Shown: piece after piece, positions 42,586 through 54,286 of the stretch
Layout: every line of letters starts with the position of its first letter
Numbering within the stretch: the first letter of the stretch is position 1
Source: Salvelinus alpinus
Taxonomy: Eukaryota; Chordata; Actinopteri; Salmoniformes; Salmonidae
Assembly (NCBI RefSeq): GCF_045679555.1
Contig: NC_092110.1
Location: 2,619,390 to 2,683,389 of the forward strand
Direction: 5' to 3'
Length of the DNA: 64,000 nt
Notes under the pieces: model-generated
The model's input: only the letters and a program-made list of their open reading frames with translations
What the model was told of the DNA's origin: nothing
Databases searched by the model: none
Made by a program: the position numbers and the translations under genes

Positions 42586-42960
42586 TTTTTACTTACTTGG
42601 CTTGGCTTCCTCAGTGACTTTACCCACGTACCACTACTGAGTGAACAACACGTGAACAATAGAAACCGTAGAAATTGAGAATCAGGAAAAACAACCATGT
42701 AGAGTTTTGTTTTCTCTCCCACCTTTGGATATATCCCTTCACCCAATAGCAGCGTCAACATCATATGAAGTAAAACATTTTTTTGAATCAAGGGTGGAAC
42801 ATGGAAATCTGACAACGCAAGTAATTTCTTGTTTCTTGAGTTACCTGAAGAGGGCTTACTTCAAGCAATAGCCATTACAATATATTTAGCTTTGGAAACT
42901 CAGCACAGCATATTCAACTCACAAGAGACATTAACCATAATGTTGTAGGTTATTCAGTGT
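42586..42960. repeat. Direct duplication, copy 2
   Basis: Partner of 41419-41787, about 1.17 kb away in the same orientation. Bases 42086-42585 between the copies hold no recognised gene. Confidence 0.93.
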
Positions 42961-43204
42961 TATACGAGAAATATTACACATAGCAATCATAAATTAATCT
43001 CCTAAGCACTAGTATCACAGCACATACTGTGGAAGTGTTTCTTCTATGTTCAATCTGAGTAAATTGTTGAATAAATTGCACATGAATAATAGTATATTCA
43101 GATTTATAAATCCACCCACTGCTATATGTCACATGACCGGCAGATCCAATATCTTACGTCTCTCAGTAAACGTGCCTTTATGGGTGAAGGTGAGTGTCAT
43201 GTCC

Positions 43205-43390
43205 AAAAGGGAGGTAACCTAGCCTAGAGGCGAGCCAGCAACCGGAGGGTTGTCAGTTCGAATCCCAGGTCCGACAGGAAAACTCTGGCCGGAAATGAGC
43301 TTGCAACCGGAGGGCTGCTGGTATCTAATCCTATATGCCATTGCCTGTCGTTGTGCCTTTAAGCAAGGCACTTAATTCCCCACAACAACA
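43205..43390 (+). mobile_element. tRNA-derived SINE fragment
   Basis: TAACCTAGCCTAGAGGCGAG (A-box region), a B box GTCAGTTCGAATCCCAGG near 43250, and GTGCCTTTAAGCAAGGCACT downstream are typical of fish tRNA SINEs. The 3' tail is missing. Confidence 0.65.
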
Positions 43391-43499
43391 GGTCCCCTGC
43401 ACCTCTCCAAAACCTGTATATGTATGTGCATGTATATGTGTGTCTTTCGGAGAGGTTGGGTCAAGAGGTCAAATTTCAGTTGGACCTTGTGTGGCATTG

Positions 43500-44277
43500 A
43501 CCAACAAAGAGATTTCATCTTAAAGTCGTAGGACACCTCTCCCCTTTTGTAGTCCAGCTGCACTCTGATCCTCGGATATGATTAAATGCATAGAAATATA
43601 ATGAATAGACCTGGAGTCCCCATTCAAGTCAATGTTTTGTCCGTTCTAAGCATTCTATTTGTATGCATTTAATCCTATCCGACAGGCAAAATCCAGATAA
43701 CTTTTGAAAAACTGGGCCCCGGGGTCTCCTCTTTAGAGAGAGGATCTTACTTCCTAATGCTTCATACTTTTTTTTTGCGGTTCAAATACGCTATAGCCCA
43801 AATTCAATACTTTGGTCCTGACTTGATCTCTCCCTTCCTGTCGACTGACTCTTTGACCACTCCCACACTCCAGCGAAGGTGGTCACCCCAACTCCGCCTT
43901 CCAGCTGTGCTTCCCTGAGCTGAACCCCTCAGAGCCCAGAACATATGCATAGAACATATAACGCTCTGGGTTGCCTGTGGTCTAAGCGTCTCACACTGGC
44001 CAGATCATCGAAAAGATAGACATGCATGTGCGGTGTTGGGTCAAGAATCACAGGGGCTAAAAAAAAACAGTAGGAGTCATTTTGTATGAAAAATGCATGT
44101 CACAATAATAAACATTTCAGTTAAACTCAACATTAATATTAACAAATGAATCCATCTCACTTACTGTGTTTTACAATCGCCGTCTTTTCCCAGACTCTGA
44201 ACGTCAGGTTTCCCAGGTGTTTGGCGACATCTATCAGCGCTCCTGAGACCAGCTGTGGATCCAGTAGTGTGCACTGG
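43500..44277 (-). pseudogene. TRIM-type gene 3' fragment (linker exon and PRY-SPRY exon)
   Basis: The linker exon (44277-44165) is intact: after an AG acceptor it reads [20 protein letters not shown] and on to [12 protein letters not shown], then a GTAAGT donor. The PRY-SPRY exon begins near 44045 (ILDPTPHM), loses about 15 bp and a frame near 43965, then reads [39 protein letters not shown] followed by a TGA, and IWAIAYLNRK to about 43790. A foreign segment (about 43565-43770) precedes a last SPRY block RVQLDYKRGEVSYD (43563-43500). Both exon structure and order fit a TRIM gene; it is dead as read. Confidence 0.8.
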
Positions 44278-44328
44278 ACATTCATGAGCTAGTGCTGCAG
44301 TGGGGCTGGACTGAGGACCTCATAGGGT

Positions 44329-44472
44329 GCGTTTACACAGGCAGCCAAATTCTGATCGTTTTCCCACTATTTGGTCTTGTGACCAACCACATTAGATCTT
44401 TTCACATCAGATATTTCTCAGTGCTGATCTGATTGGTCAAAAAGAATTGGCCTGCCTGTCTAAACACAGCCA
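44329..44472. mobile_element. Foldback MITE
   Basis: Inverted ends GGTGCGTTTACACAGGCAG and its partner CTGCCTGTCTAAACACAGCC bound about 144 bp; the central CTGATCTGATTGGTCAA pairs imperfectly with the left arm. No coding capacity. Confidence 0.75.
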
Positions 44473-45009
44473 AAGGAGGAGACAAAAGGCAACATACTAA
44501 CCTTTTCATGGTGGTCTCGAAGTTCTTTAACACATCATATGAAAACCTGTTATTATTGGGTAAAGATGTAATATGTACAGTAGGTAGTATTTTGTTTCCT
44601 GACATCGTCCTGTATTGGCAGAATAAAATCCCTCTGATCAAATAACTTCAGTTCCAGTGTGAGGTTGTGACATAGAGATAGAGTGAGCCCCGAAGTGATC
44701 TGCACTTTACCTCTCAACAGGTGAGTCAGTGGAGAATGGAATTGAGTCTGGTTAGACAGGTAAATCATATTTTGTGTGTGTGTGGGTGGAGTGAGGGTAT
44801 TAGTGTGTCTGATTCGTGTACCTGCGTGCCTCACAGAACAGCGTGAGATGGAGGGAGTTAACAGAAGGAATGGAACACTCCCTCCTTCTCTCGTCAGGTG
44901 GACGAGTGTTGAAGGGAGAGAAGAGAGGGCAGCAGTGACACTGTGTAGCAGCTAGCCGGTAGGGCAGATACAGGTAGAGAGAGAAAGAGAGGGAGATAAT
45001 AACAGTGAC

Positions 45010-45142
45010 ACTGGCTGCATCCCACATTGCACCCTAATGACAATATAGTGCACTACTTTTGACCAGGGCCTTTAGGACTCTGGTCTTAAGCAGTGCGGCA
45101 TTATACTGTATAAAGAACAGGGTGCCATTTGGGACGCAATCT
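45010..45142. mobile_element. Foldback MITE
   Basis: GGCTGCATCCCACATTGCAC at the left pairs with GTGCCATTTGGGACGCA at the right, with TAGTGCACTACTTTTGACCA and a diverged inverse between. A common fish MITE pattern. The flanks 44478-45005 and 45143-46749 hold no recognised gene. Confidence 0.75.
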
Positions 45143-45778
45143 ATGTAGCAAGGAATATGTAGAGTGGAGGGCAGAGAAGGAGAGCAAGAGAGTAGCAGTG
45201 ACACTGTAGCAGCTAGCAGGTAGAGAGAGCAAGGTCCCTCATTTGTATCTGCCACAGCTGATTAATGAGATCTCGTCCTCTCCCCGTTCTCTCCTTCTCC
45301 CCCCCTCCCCTCCTAGTTGTCCCTCGCGCCGCTCCTCTCCCAGGCCTCATTTACATTCGGATGGTGGGAGAGAGCGAAAGAGAAGAGTACATGGATGGTA
45401 GGTTACACCACTGACAGACAGGAGCGATGGCTCCATTTAGGGGCCCTATAGAGAGGAACACCGCAACAACACACAATACAAGTGTGAGAGAGTACGTGTG
45501 CGTTACGAACTGAGAATTATTCTGTACAGTACATTGTCAGTGTGCATGTATGAGTGTATGAAAGTCGTTTTCTGTGTGTTTAAAAGGAAAAAAGGAAAGT
45601 GTGTGTATTGTGTTAGTTCTTGAGAGTATTCATATGTGCATTTTGTGCGTACATGACTGTTCACCTCCCTCTAAGTGTGTATGAGTGTATGTAGAGAGAG
45701 AGAGCAGCTTGGGTCAAGTGCAAGTGGGTCAAACTGCTGATTCATCAACACCAGGGACTTTACATAGCTTACTGTGTT

Positions 45779-45779
<1 letters not shown>

Positions 45780-45864
<85 letters not shown>
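45780..45864. repeat. (CA)n microsatellite
   Basis: About 42 uninterrupted CA units. Confidence 0.98.
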
Positions 45865-45866
<2 letters not shown>

Positions 45867-46749
45867 AGTACGACCAATCAGAGCCAATCAGCCAATTAGT
45901 AGCATACATTCATGCATTTCTCTCCCTCCCTCTCTGTGTCGTGGCTCTGTCGTGTTAGCCCAACATGCTGACTCATCGGATAGATTTATTTCGAGCGTGT
46001 GGTTTTTACGGCAGCAATAGCAGTGGGACTATCGCTACTGTAGGTAGGAAGGGAACAATGGCTGGGAAGAGAATCAAATGGAACTAGAGCCGAGTGTGAG
46101 GCTCACATAGACACTACTATAACATAACATTATAACATATTTAACAAGTGTATAATGTTTTAAATCAGCCACTGGATAAAATGGACTTTGCTTATTCACA
46201 TTCAGGCAACACATCTACAATTTTAAATTCTCCATTCAAAAACAGAACCCACAGCCAGGTCTCTAAAAAAACAAACAAAAAAAGGGCCTAATTTAGAAAA
46301 GTACAAAAATGTAGACACATTAGATTTTTTTCAATTGATTGAGATATACATATTGTCTACATTGAGCATATATAAATCCCACTTACTTTGGAAGCACATC
46401 TCAGGAGGAAGATTTCACTTCCCATTTCTTTCTGTGTCACCAAATGTTTGCATGTACTGGTAAAGTTACCCTGTTGCCAGCAGGACTGCACGATATGGGC
46501 TAAAAATCTCATTGCGATTTTTTACCCAAATATTGCAATTTGACTTGCGATATAGATCAAAACACCTGGGTGAACTGTTGGAATCATAGAAATAGAATGA
46601 TATATTCTAATTCTATGGTTGGTGTGTATAACAGAGAAAACATGTGAATTCATATTTAGAAGCAACATGGAGGCAGCATCGTTATTGTTTTGGAAGAATA
46701 TGTTAAGTTCATGCTGGGAGAATAAACATTGACTGTCCAACTCACATTA

Positions 46750-48420
46750 AATACCGTGGATTGATGGCAGCCTCGGGAAACTGAAGGAGAGAAATGCTGC
46801 TTATAAACACGCCAAGGTGACCGGAGACAATTGCATGGTTAAACAGTACATACACGGCCTATGCAGATCGATCAAGATGGCTCGACACAAGTATAGGGAC
46901 AAAGTGTAGGAGCAATTCAGCGGGTCGGATTCGAGGCGTATGTGGCACGGGCTTCTAACGATCACAGATTACAAAAAGAAAGCCAGTCACGTCGCGGACG
47001 CCGACGACGCCCTACCGGACGAGCTAAACACCTTTTTCTCACACTTCAAGCATAACGAATCCGAGCTGCCGAGGAGAGCCCGAGGACAACGAGGGCTATG
47101 TGCTTACGGTCTCCACGAAGGATGTATGTAAGTCATTCAAACGTGTTAACCTTTGTAAGGCTGTCAGCCCAGACGGCATCCCTAGCCGCACCCTCAGAGC
47201 ATGTGCAGATCAGCTGGCTGTTGTGTTTTTGGAAATGTTCAATCTCTCGATAGCTCAGGCCGTTATCCCCACCTGCTTCAAGATGTCCACAATCGTCCCT
47301 GTGCCGAAGAAAAGGAAAGTAACTGAACAACTACCAACACGTAGCACTCACTTCTGTCTTCATGAAGTGCTTCGAGAGGCTAGTCAAAGATGACATCACC
47401 TCTTCCCTCCCCGACACACTCAACTCACTCCAATTTGCCTACTGCCCCAACAGATCCATGGAAGACACAAACCCAATTGCACTGCACACTGCCCCTCACC
47501 CACCTGGACAAGAGGAATGCATATGTGATACCATAGTGCCCTCTAAGCTTACCACTGAACTCCTCGCTAGACTTTCTGACGGACCACACCCAGGTGGTGA
47601 AGGTAGGCAACATGCCCTCCTCCACGCTGACCCTCAACACACTGATCCTCAACACTCCCTGTATACTACCAACTGCGTAGCCTCACACAGTTCCCACTTC
47701 ATCAAGTTCGCTGGCCGCGCGCCAGTAGTAGACCCGATTACCAACAACGACGAGACGGTCTACAGGGAGGAGGTAGGCACTCTGTAAACAACCACTCCTT
47801 CAACGTCAGCAAAACAAAGGAGCCGGTTGTGGACTTCAGGAGGAACAGGGCTGTGCATGCCTCCGTCCTCATTAACCGTGGAGACGGTCAAAAACGTCCG
47901 AGTCCCTCGGAGCTCAGAGGAGCCGAAATGTTCAAAACACACGTACACCGTGGTGAAGAAGGCACGACTGTGACTCTTCACATCAGGAGTCTGAAGAAAT
48001 GCAGCCTGTCCCGAGGGCCCTCAGTGTTCTACCGGATCACCATCGAGCGCATACTGTTGGGCTGCATCAGCCTGGTATGGCAACTCTACCACCGCTGACC
48101 ACAAGGCAATACAGAGGGTGGTATGCTCAGCCGAACGCACCATTGGGGTGCACACTGCCTGTCCTCCAGGACACATACAACACCAGGTGTCACAGGAAGG
48201 CCAAGAAGATCATCATGGACCTCAGCCACCCTAGCCACGGCCTGTTCTCCCCGCTTCCATCCCTCAGACGTGGGCAGGACAGGGGCATCATGGCTAAAAC
48301 TAAGACTGGCTTCTACCCCAAGACCATCAGGCTGCTGAGGACACCACTACTCAGCTACCTGCTCCCCCTGTCCCTTCCTGCCATCCAGACTTCCTACCCC
48401 CCCCCCACCAATGGACATTT
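46750..48420 (+). mobile_element. Rex/CR1-like LINE, 5'-truncated, RT remnants
   Basis: It starts in the linker (GSLGKLKERNAAYKHAKVTG, about 46765), after the endonuclease. RT pieces follow across frames: FKRVNLCKAVSPDGIPSRTL (47136), MSTIVPVPKKRKVTE (47283), MKCFERLVKDDITSSLPDTL (47362), NRSMEDTNPIALHT, and the C-terminal QDTYNTRCHRKAKK (48166). YADD is not found because of deletions. It ends around CCATCCAGACTTCC. Same general type as the LINE at 15650. Confidence 0.78.
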
Positions 48421-49749
48421 ATCAAGCTGTATAGACCACTACTCCTTTTTTAAAATGGAGGTTTTAGTCACACTGGTGCTCCCAAAATAAAACTCCAGGT
48501 CACACAGCAAAATACTGTCACATATGTAACCACCTTTGTCCCACTTTAGAGCCCCACCTCCGTGGCCTGGCCTTGAGCCCAGCAGAAATGTGTTTGGCCT
48601 GCTGTTTGGTTGTTGGTGTCTAGGCTAGGCTAACAGGTTCTGTTGGACGGGAAAAGCACAGGACACAGCACAAAGCACCAGTTTCTCCAACAGTGGGTTG
48701 GCATGGGCAGTAGACAAGAGGAGAGAGGGATGGATGGAAAGAGTTTGAGGAATGGCCAAATAAAAAGATACAAAGACCCCTAACCCAGCCAGACAGAGCC
48801 TGTCTGTGCTGTGGTTTCAGCCAAGTCAGTGTCCTGCAACAGCAGCACAATAGACCAGCATGCATCCTTCCCTGCCTCACACCCATGCCAAACCTCTGCT
48901 ACTGGATAACCGCTGCTACTATCATCTCTGCCACTTTTTTCTCTTTCTCCCCATTTCTGTAGCTAGATCTGTTCCTCTCTCCCGCGTTTCTCTCCATCTT
49001 TTCCTCTCTCCCCGTTCATGTCTCTGTATCAGTTCCATTCTCCTTCTCTACCTCATAGCTTCTCTTTATCCCCCTCCCTCTCTCCGTCCTCGCTCCCTTT
49101 CTCTCTCTCCGTAACCCGATGTTGTGTAGAATGAATGGGAGGATTGGTTTAATCCAGTAAGAGAGTGGATTAAAGTGTCTTGTCCCAGTACGTATCGGAT
49201 GCCGCTACCGCTGCTTCCTCAAGATGAGACGGAGGCAGGATTAGACAATTACTGTATTTGATTAAACAACTGCTTGATTATATTTCCCTTCAAGTCCATT
49301 TCCTTATTTCGCAGCCCCCTGAGTCCTCTTTGATGGATACATGAAACAAACAAATGTGTGTGAGTGAGAGTAATTGAGTGTGTGTGTGTGTTAGAGAGAG
49401 ACTTGTGAGTGTGTTCGTATACAAGTGTGTGAGACCGTTTGTGTTTAAACAACAATGTATGTGTGTTCATACGAGTGTGCATGTAAGCTTTTGACTGTGT
49501 GTGTGTGTGTGTATCCCTTTGACTGTGTGTGTATGCATTTGTATGCCGTGTGTGCACTTGCGTCTCTCTGCGTCACACAGATCCAATACTCGGGTACTTT
49601 GATTACAAAAACAAATTAATCTTTATTCAGACGGGAGTGCCAGCGTCGTAAATCTCTCCAGAACACAAACATTGTATTTACAGTCCTGTAATTGGCGGGA
49701 ACAAGAAGAGCGCTGGCAAATCCCCTCAGGAGCAGCAGCCTTGGGTCCT
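48421..49749. other. No gene recognised
   Basis: Holds CT-rich tracts (48940-49110) and GT-rich stretches (49350-49560). Open frames mirror these tracts. Confidence 0.5.
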
Positions 49750-49875
49750 GTTCATCAGGCACCAAATGTACTGAAACCTTGGAGGGACTACCTGAACATG
49801 TCAAATAAGCGATTTTGTTGATGTTCCGTTGCAATGTGTTTTACTACTTTGTGCACTAATGAATATGACCCTGTT
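49750..49875. mobile_element. Short interspersed repeat
   Basis: TGTTCATCAGGCACCAAATG to TGCACTAATGAATATGACCC matches, from memory, a short repeat frequent in salmonid DNA. Its ends are loosely inverted (TTCATCAGGCACC and GTGCACTAATGAA). Confidence 0.45.
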
Positions 49876-50179
49876 CACCGGGGCTTTATAATACAGAGAA
49901 GCTATGCAGGCGCAGAGCTAGGGCCATCCTGGAGCCCTGCCTGATTAAAAATCCAATATTATTACTACCAGGGGTAATATTCAATTTGGATGCAACCTAC
50001 CCCTTCATCCCTTCTGCCCCCTCTCTATCTCTCGCCCTCCCCCTCTTTCTTTCTCAGGTAGAAGTGCATTTGGGAGAGCAGGGGATTATGGGATGGGACC
50101 TGCTTAATGGGGTTGAGAGAGAGAGAGAGATAGTCTGAGAGACAGAGAGACATAGAGACAGACAGAGAGAGAGACAGAC

Positions 50180-50228
<49 letters not shown>

Positions 50229-50438
50229 CAGAGAGAAAGGAGGGGGTAAAAAGGGAGACAGAGGTGGCTGGGTCACTGGTTCTCTGTCAAAGTAGCAGAG
50301 GTGGCACAGAAGCACGTCAACAGTGGGCTCCAAAATGCATTCTGCACAAGTTGCTCCATAGTTGATTTTTATTAGATGTTGGCCAGAACGAAGCTGTCCA
50401 GTCCAAGGAGGAGAGAGGAACGGAGTGTCCACTCTCAG
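49876..50438. repeat. Non-coding stretch with (GA)n array
   Basis: The GA/GACA array spans 50116-50240. The remainder (49876-50115, 50241-50438) would be 3' UTR or downstream sequence of the EF-hand gene on the minus strand. Confidence 0.6.
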
Positions 50439-50520
50439 TTAGCTGTTGGCCTGTCCATAGCTGATGACACACTCAAAGTCTCTGAAGCTCACGTGGCCAT
50501 CACTATTCTGGTCTGCCAGC
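50439..50520 (-). CDS. Terminal coding exon of an EF-hand protein
   Basis: On the minus strand an AG acceptor preceded by pyrimidines (GTCTCTCTTACAG) opens an 82-nt exon starting in phase with one leftover base. It encodes LADQNSDGHVSFRDFECVIS and a further YGQANS before TAA at 50441-50439. The loop D-x-N-x-D-G-x-V-x-x-x-D fits a calcium-binding EF-hand (Asp at the last position instead of the usual Glu, which may weaken binding). I do not recognise which EF-hand gene this is. It is the best host-gene signal in the window: no stops, good acceptor, no repeat homology. Confidence 0.6.
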
Positions 50521-52230
50521 CTGTAAGAGAGACAAATACCAGTTAGAGAAGAGGAGGAGAGGGGCGGGGAGGAGATGAGGGGAGAAAAGAGGAGGACAGA
50601 AGGAGGAGAGGAGAAGAAGCATACGTCTCTGTGGTAAGAAGCAGCCAGTTGTCCAAAGTTGGTTTTTTATTCTCTACCCCTGGAGAGCACAGCTAGTCAG
50701 CCACGGTACAGCCAAGCTCTGGCACACTGGCTCCTAGCACCAAAGGCTGCAGGTGTTTCACAATGGCTCTTTTCCTCTGTTCTATATCCATAAAATAGCA
50801 GTTCTACAAACACATTGAAACACACACGCACTGCACACACACACACACAACTGCATGAGCACAAACACACACACACACACACACACTATCACACCAGAGG
50901 ATGAGCCACTCCACTCCAGAGCCAGTGTGTGAAGAAGTCGCCACAGCAAATTGAATCATGTCAATGGAGAAATTACAGTACAATAGACCTGGCTCTCTCT
51001 CTCCTCCATGTCGCTCTGCCACACACACCTTCTCTCCCTCTCGCTCTCTCTGTGTGATCTCCCCATTCCTTGGCTGTGCAAAGTGTGCGTGTAAACACAG
51101 CAGCTGTGTGGAGATGAGGATCAACAGGGAGGAGAATTAGAGCAGCATTAAACAGCCAGCCAGTGGAAAATCACACTTCCTCCTCCTTCCCGTGTCTCAT
51201 CGTCTCGCTCTACTAACCAAAGCTCTAACGGGCGCTCTAAATGAGAGCACTGTGAGGATCCAATTTGGACTCTTACCGCAGGGGGTCTATCTGTATCGTA
51301 GAAGAGGGTTAGATAGTGGGAGACCCCCATTCACAGCCCATTTATCACTCCTCCGCCGCACCCTCCCACCACCAGGGACGTAGTGGAGGGCGAACAAACA
51401 AGACCCTGTCCTCCTAGGCACCTGTCGTAATTTCCCGAAATACCTCTTTACCTGGTGGACCTACTGTGCGCCTGCAACAGCTACTCCGTGAATACAGGGT
51501 TTCCCCAAACTCGGTCCTGGGGACACCAGGGGGTGCACATTTAGGTTTTTCCCCCCAAGCACTCCACGACACAGCGGATTAGTGAGGAGTTGTTTCGTTT
51601 AATCTGGTGTGTCGAGCTAGGGCAAAAAACTAAAACGTGCAACGCCTGGGGTTCCCAGGACCGAGTTTTTGGAAACGCTGCGCTGCTACACCTCACATAC
51701 ACTCACCCATCCCTCTTCACCCACTCGTTTCCCTCAAGCCCTCTAAGCTCCGCTAAGAGTGTCTAGAACGGTCTACTACGGTTTAGTAAAGACCCTCTGA
51801 ATCCCTGCGGGGGAGCAAGAAAGACGACAAGAAAAAGTGACTAAGAGAGAGAGAGGAGAGAGAGAGAAAGTGATACGGAAAGACAGCGGGAGAAAGAGAG
51901 AGATTGCTATGGAAAGAGAAGACCAGACAGGGGATACTGATAGACAAAAGATGATGAGGGTGAGCCTGAATAACAACACTTAGGAGACCACTTTATGTAG
52001 CATTAGATGGAAGACGAGAGAGGATCATGACTTAATGCCTGTGTGCTGCTTGTGCGTTTGGGTATGAGTGTGTGTTTGGATATGAGTGTGTGTGTGGGGG
52101 TATGAGTGTGTTAGTGTCATTTAAACAAACCACTTACACGGCGACATTTAAACTGACAGAAGCTACGACCACAATCAAGAACGTACCATTAAGACGTGAT
52201 TAGTGTGTGTATAATCACACATTTGGAATG

Positions 52231-52263
<33 letters not shown>

Positions 52264-52692
52264 GACAGTCTAATTAAGGCCTGACACTGACCGTTCTTGA
52301 AACCCTGTGTTGTAGTGACAGCTATGAAATTACAATTACTGCTCAGGCTGTCAAACACAGACTGATAGTGGGTCAGAGAGAGGGGGATGGAAAGGGAAGG
52401 GAGAAAGGGGGCTGGATGGAGAGGGGGAAACAGAGTCGGAAGGAGATAGAGAGAAGGGCGGGGGGGTGGAGAGAACATGTGGTGAAAGAGTGGGATGGGG
52501 AGGGAGAGAAAGGGAGAGTTGAAGAGAGTGAGAGGAAAAAGGTGGTGTGAAAGTCAACTCCTAGAGGGCAACACTCTGCTGCTTTTCATACTTTCCTTTT
52601 AATTAGTGAAACCAGGTGTGTGAACTCCCTAGCCAATCAGTGACATTAAGTGATCAACTAAGTGCCAGCGGGAGAGGAGAGAGGAGACCCAC
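50521..52692. other. Putative intron, with repeats
   Basis: Between the EF-hand exon and the possible upstream exon. Contains GA-rich tracts (50540-50610, 51840-51900, 52375-52530), short CA/GT runs (50820-50885, 52231-52261) and a foldback MITE at 51495-51679. No other exon recognised. Confidence 0.45.
51495..51679. mobile_element. Foldback MITE
   Basis: AGGGTTTCCCCAAACTCGGT at the left and the inverse ACCGAGTTTTTGGAAACGCT at the right. Internal arms also pair (GTGCACATTTAGGTTTTT with AAAAACTAAAACGTGCA). About 185 bp, non-coding. Confidence 0.8.
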
Positions 52693-52743
52693 CTGACAGA
52701 CCCTGTAGCGTAGCTCCTGGAGGACTTCAGCTTGATACCATCC
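52693..52743 (-). CDS. Possible 51-nt exon upstream of the EF-hand exon
   Basis: Minus strand: AG acceptor (TTAGAGCAG) then 51 nt ending CTGTCAG before a GTGGGT donor. Only one frame joins the EF-hand exon without a stop; it encodes DGIKLKSSRSYATGSV and completes an Arg codon across the junction. Acceptor pyrimidines are weak and the segment is short, so it may be chance. Confidence 0.3.
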
Positions 52744-52925
52744 CTGCTCTAAGTGGTATGAACCTGGGCCAGTGGGCGGGGCTGAATATGTCTCACTCAC
52801 TCACTGCAGTCAGCTTCCACAAGGGGAGAAAGACAGCAACTCCCAGGGGCCAGTGGAACAAGCAGGCTATGACATCATCAGCATGCACCGGAGGCCCAGG
52901 AGCATTAACCACAGTATTCTCATTG

Positions 52926-53261
52926 CTCTAAAACAGGATGGGCAACTCCAGTCGTCGGGGCTGGAGTGGTGTCTCACTTTCCCCCACATCCCGAGCAAAC
53001 ACAGCAGATCAAACACGTGCTTCTACACCTGCATTACTAGCTGTTTGGGGTTTTAGGCTGGGTGTCTGTACAGCACTTCGAGATATTAGCTGATGTACGA
53101 AGGGCTATATAAAATAAAATTGATTGATTGATCAAACTAATTGCATTCTAAACCAAAGATTGTGATTTGTTGATTATTGGAGACAGGTGTGTTAGTTGGG
53201 GCAAACTTTGTGACACCAGTCAGCCCCTCGGGGACTGGAGTTGGCCATCCCTGCTCTAAAG
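52926..53261. mobile_element. Foldback repeat split by a LINE tail
   Basis: CTCTAAAACAGGATGGGCAA at the left pairs with TTGGCCATCCCTGCTCTAAA at the right, plus ACTCCAGTC and GACTGGAGT inside. A LINE tail (53015-53129) separates the arms; without it the repeat is about 215 bp. Confidence 0.75.
53015..53129 (+). mobile_element. Short LINE 3' tail with target duplication
   Basis: ACGTGCTTCTACACCTGCAT to an ATTGATTGATT-type tail is the last 115 bases of the L2-like LINE family seen at 10978 and 36190. It is flanked by GATCAAAC at 53007-53014 and 53130-53137. Confidence 0.9.
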
Positions 53262-53593
53262 ACACACACTGATCGCGCACACAAAGCTCATACACACACA
53301 AAGAACACAAACACACCATGTGCATAAAAAGAGAGCATGCCCCCCCCTCCAAAAAAAACAGTTTCAACTCCGTCAATGTTGAATAGAGCGGACTCAGTGG
53401 TCCAACACTGTCTACAGAGAGACTGCTCAGTAGTTGACTGTTCATTCAGTCCATTACAACTGGTTACACCAGACGGATCCATTCATACCTAATTACATTA
53501 TCAGTGTGTGGCAGCTGTGTGTGTGTGGAACTCCAATCGGGATATTGATGCTCTCATGAGAGCATCTGCCCCAGTTTCTGCCTGTGCATCACA

Positions 53594-53626
53594 ACACACA
53601 CACACACACACACACACGTGCATCAC

Positions 53627-53676
<50 letters not shown>

Positions 53677-53700
53677 GACACACACACAAAGACACACACA
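53594..53700. repeat. (CA)n array, interrupted
   Basis: Two CA blocks separated by GTGCATCACAA, with AAAGA interruptions towards 53700. Confidence 0.95.
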
Positions 53701-53934
53701 CACTTATGGCGTGCAGGAGCCCAGGGTTCCAACCTAGTCAGTCAGTAACTGCCAAAATAAAGGAAACACACCAAAATAAAGTGTCTTAATTAGTGATGCA
53801 CTGATATGACATTTTTGGCTGATACCGATATCCGATATTTTCCTTGCTCAAAAAAACGATACCGATTACCAATATTAAAAATTTCAGCGGCCTTTTAAGC
53901 ATTCTAGTAGTTAAATAGTTAACACACACACAAC

Positions 53935-54136
53935 GGTCTAAGGCACTGCATCTCAGTGCAAGAGGCGTCACTACAGTCCCTGGTTCGAATCCAGGCTGTA
54001 TCACATCCGGCCGTGATTGGGAGTCCCATAGGGCGGCGCACAATTGGCCCAGCGTCGTCCGGGTTTGGCCGGGGTAGGCCGCCATTGTAAATAAGAATAT
54101 GTTCTTACCTGACTTGCCTAGTTAAATAAAAGGTTA
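53935..54136 (+). mobile_element. SINE with long-SINE head and HpaI-type tail
   Basis: GGTCTAAGGCACTGCATCTC and B box TGGTTCGAATCCAGG match the head of the SINEs at 27963 and 30405. From GGCCGCCATTGTAAATAAGA onward it carries the tail of the HpaI-type SINE (TGACTTGCCTAGTTAAATAA). The first bases of the head are missing. Confidence 0.85.
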
Positions 54137-54286
54137 CACACACACAAAAAATGTATTTTGTTGGCATTTACGTATGCCCCCATTACCAGTAAAACATAAT
54201 CAAAGCCTATTTCACTTACTTGCTGTGCTGTTTCGTTGTTAATTTGTTCAGTCGTTTCATTCTCAAACAGGATTTAATCATACATG

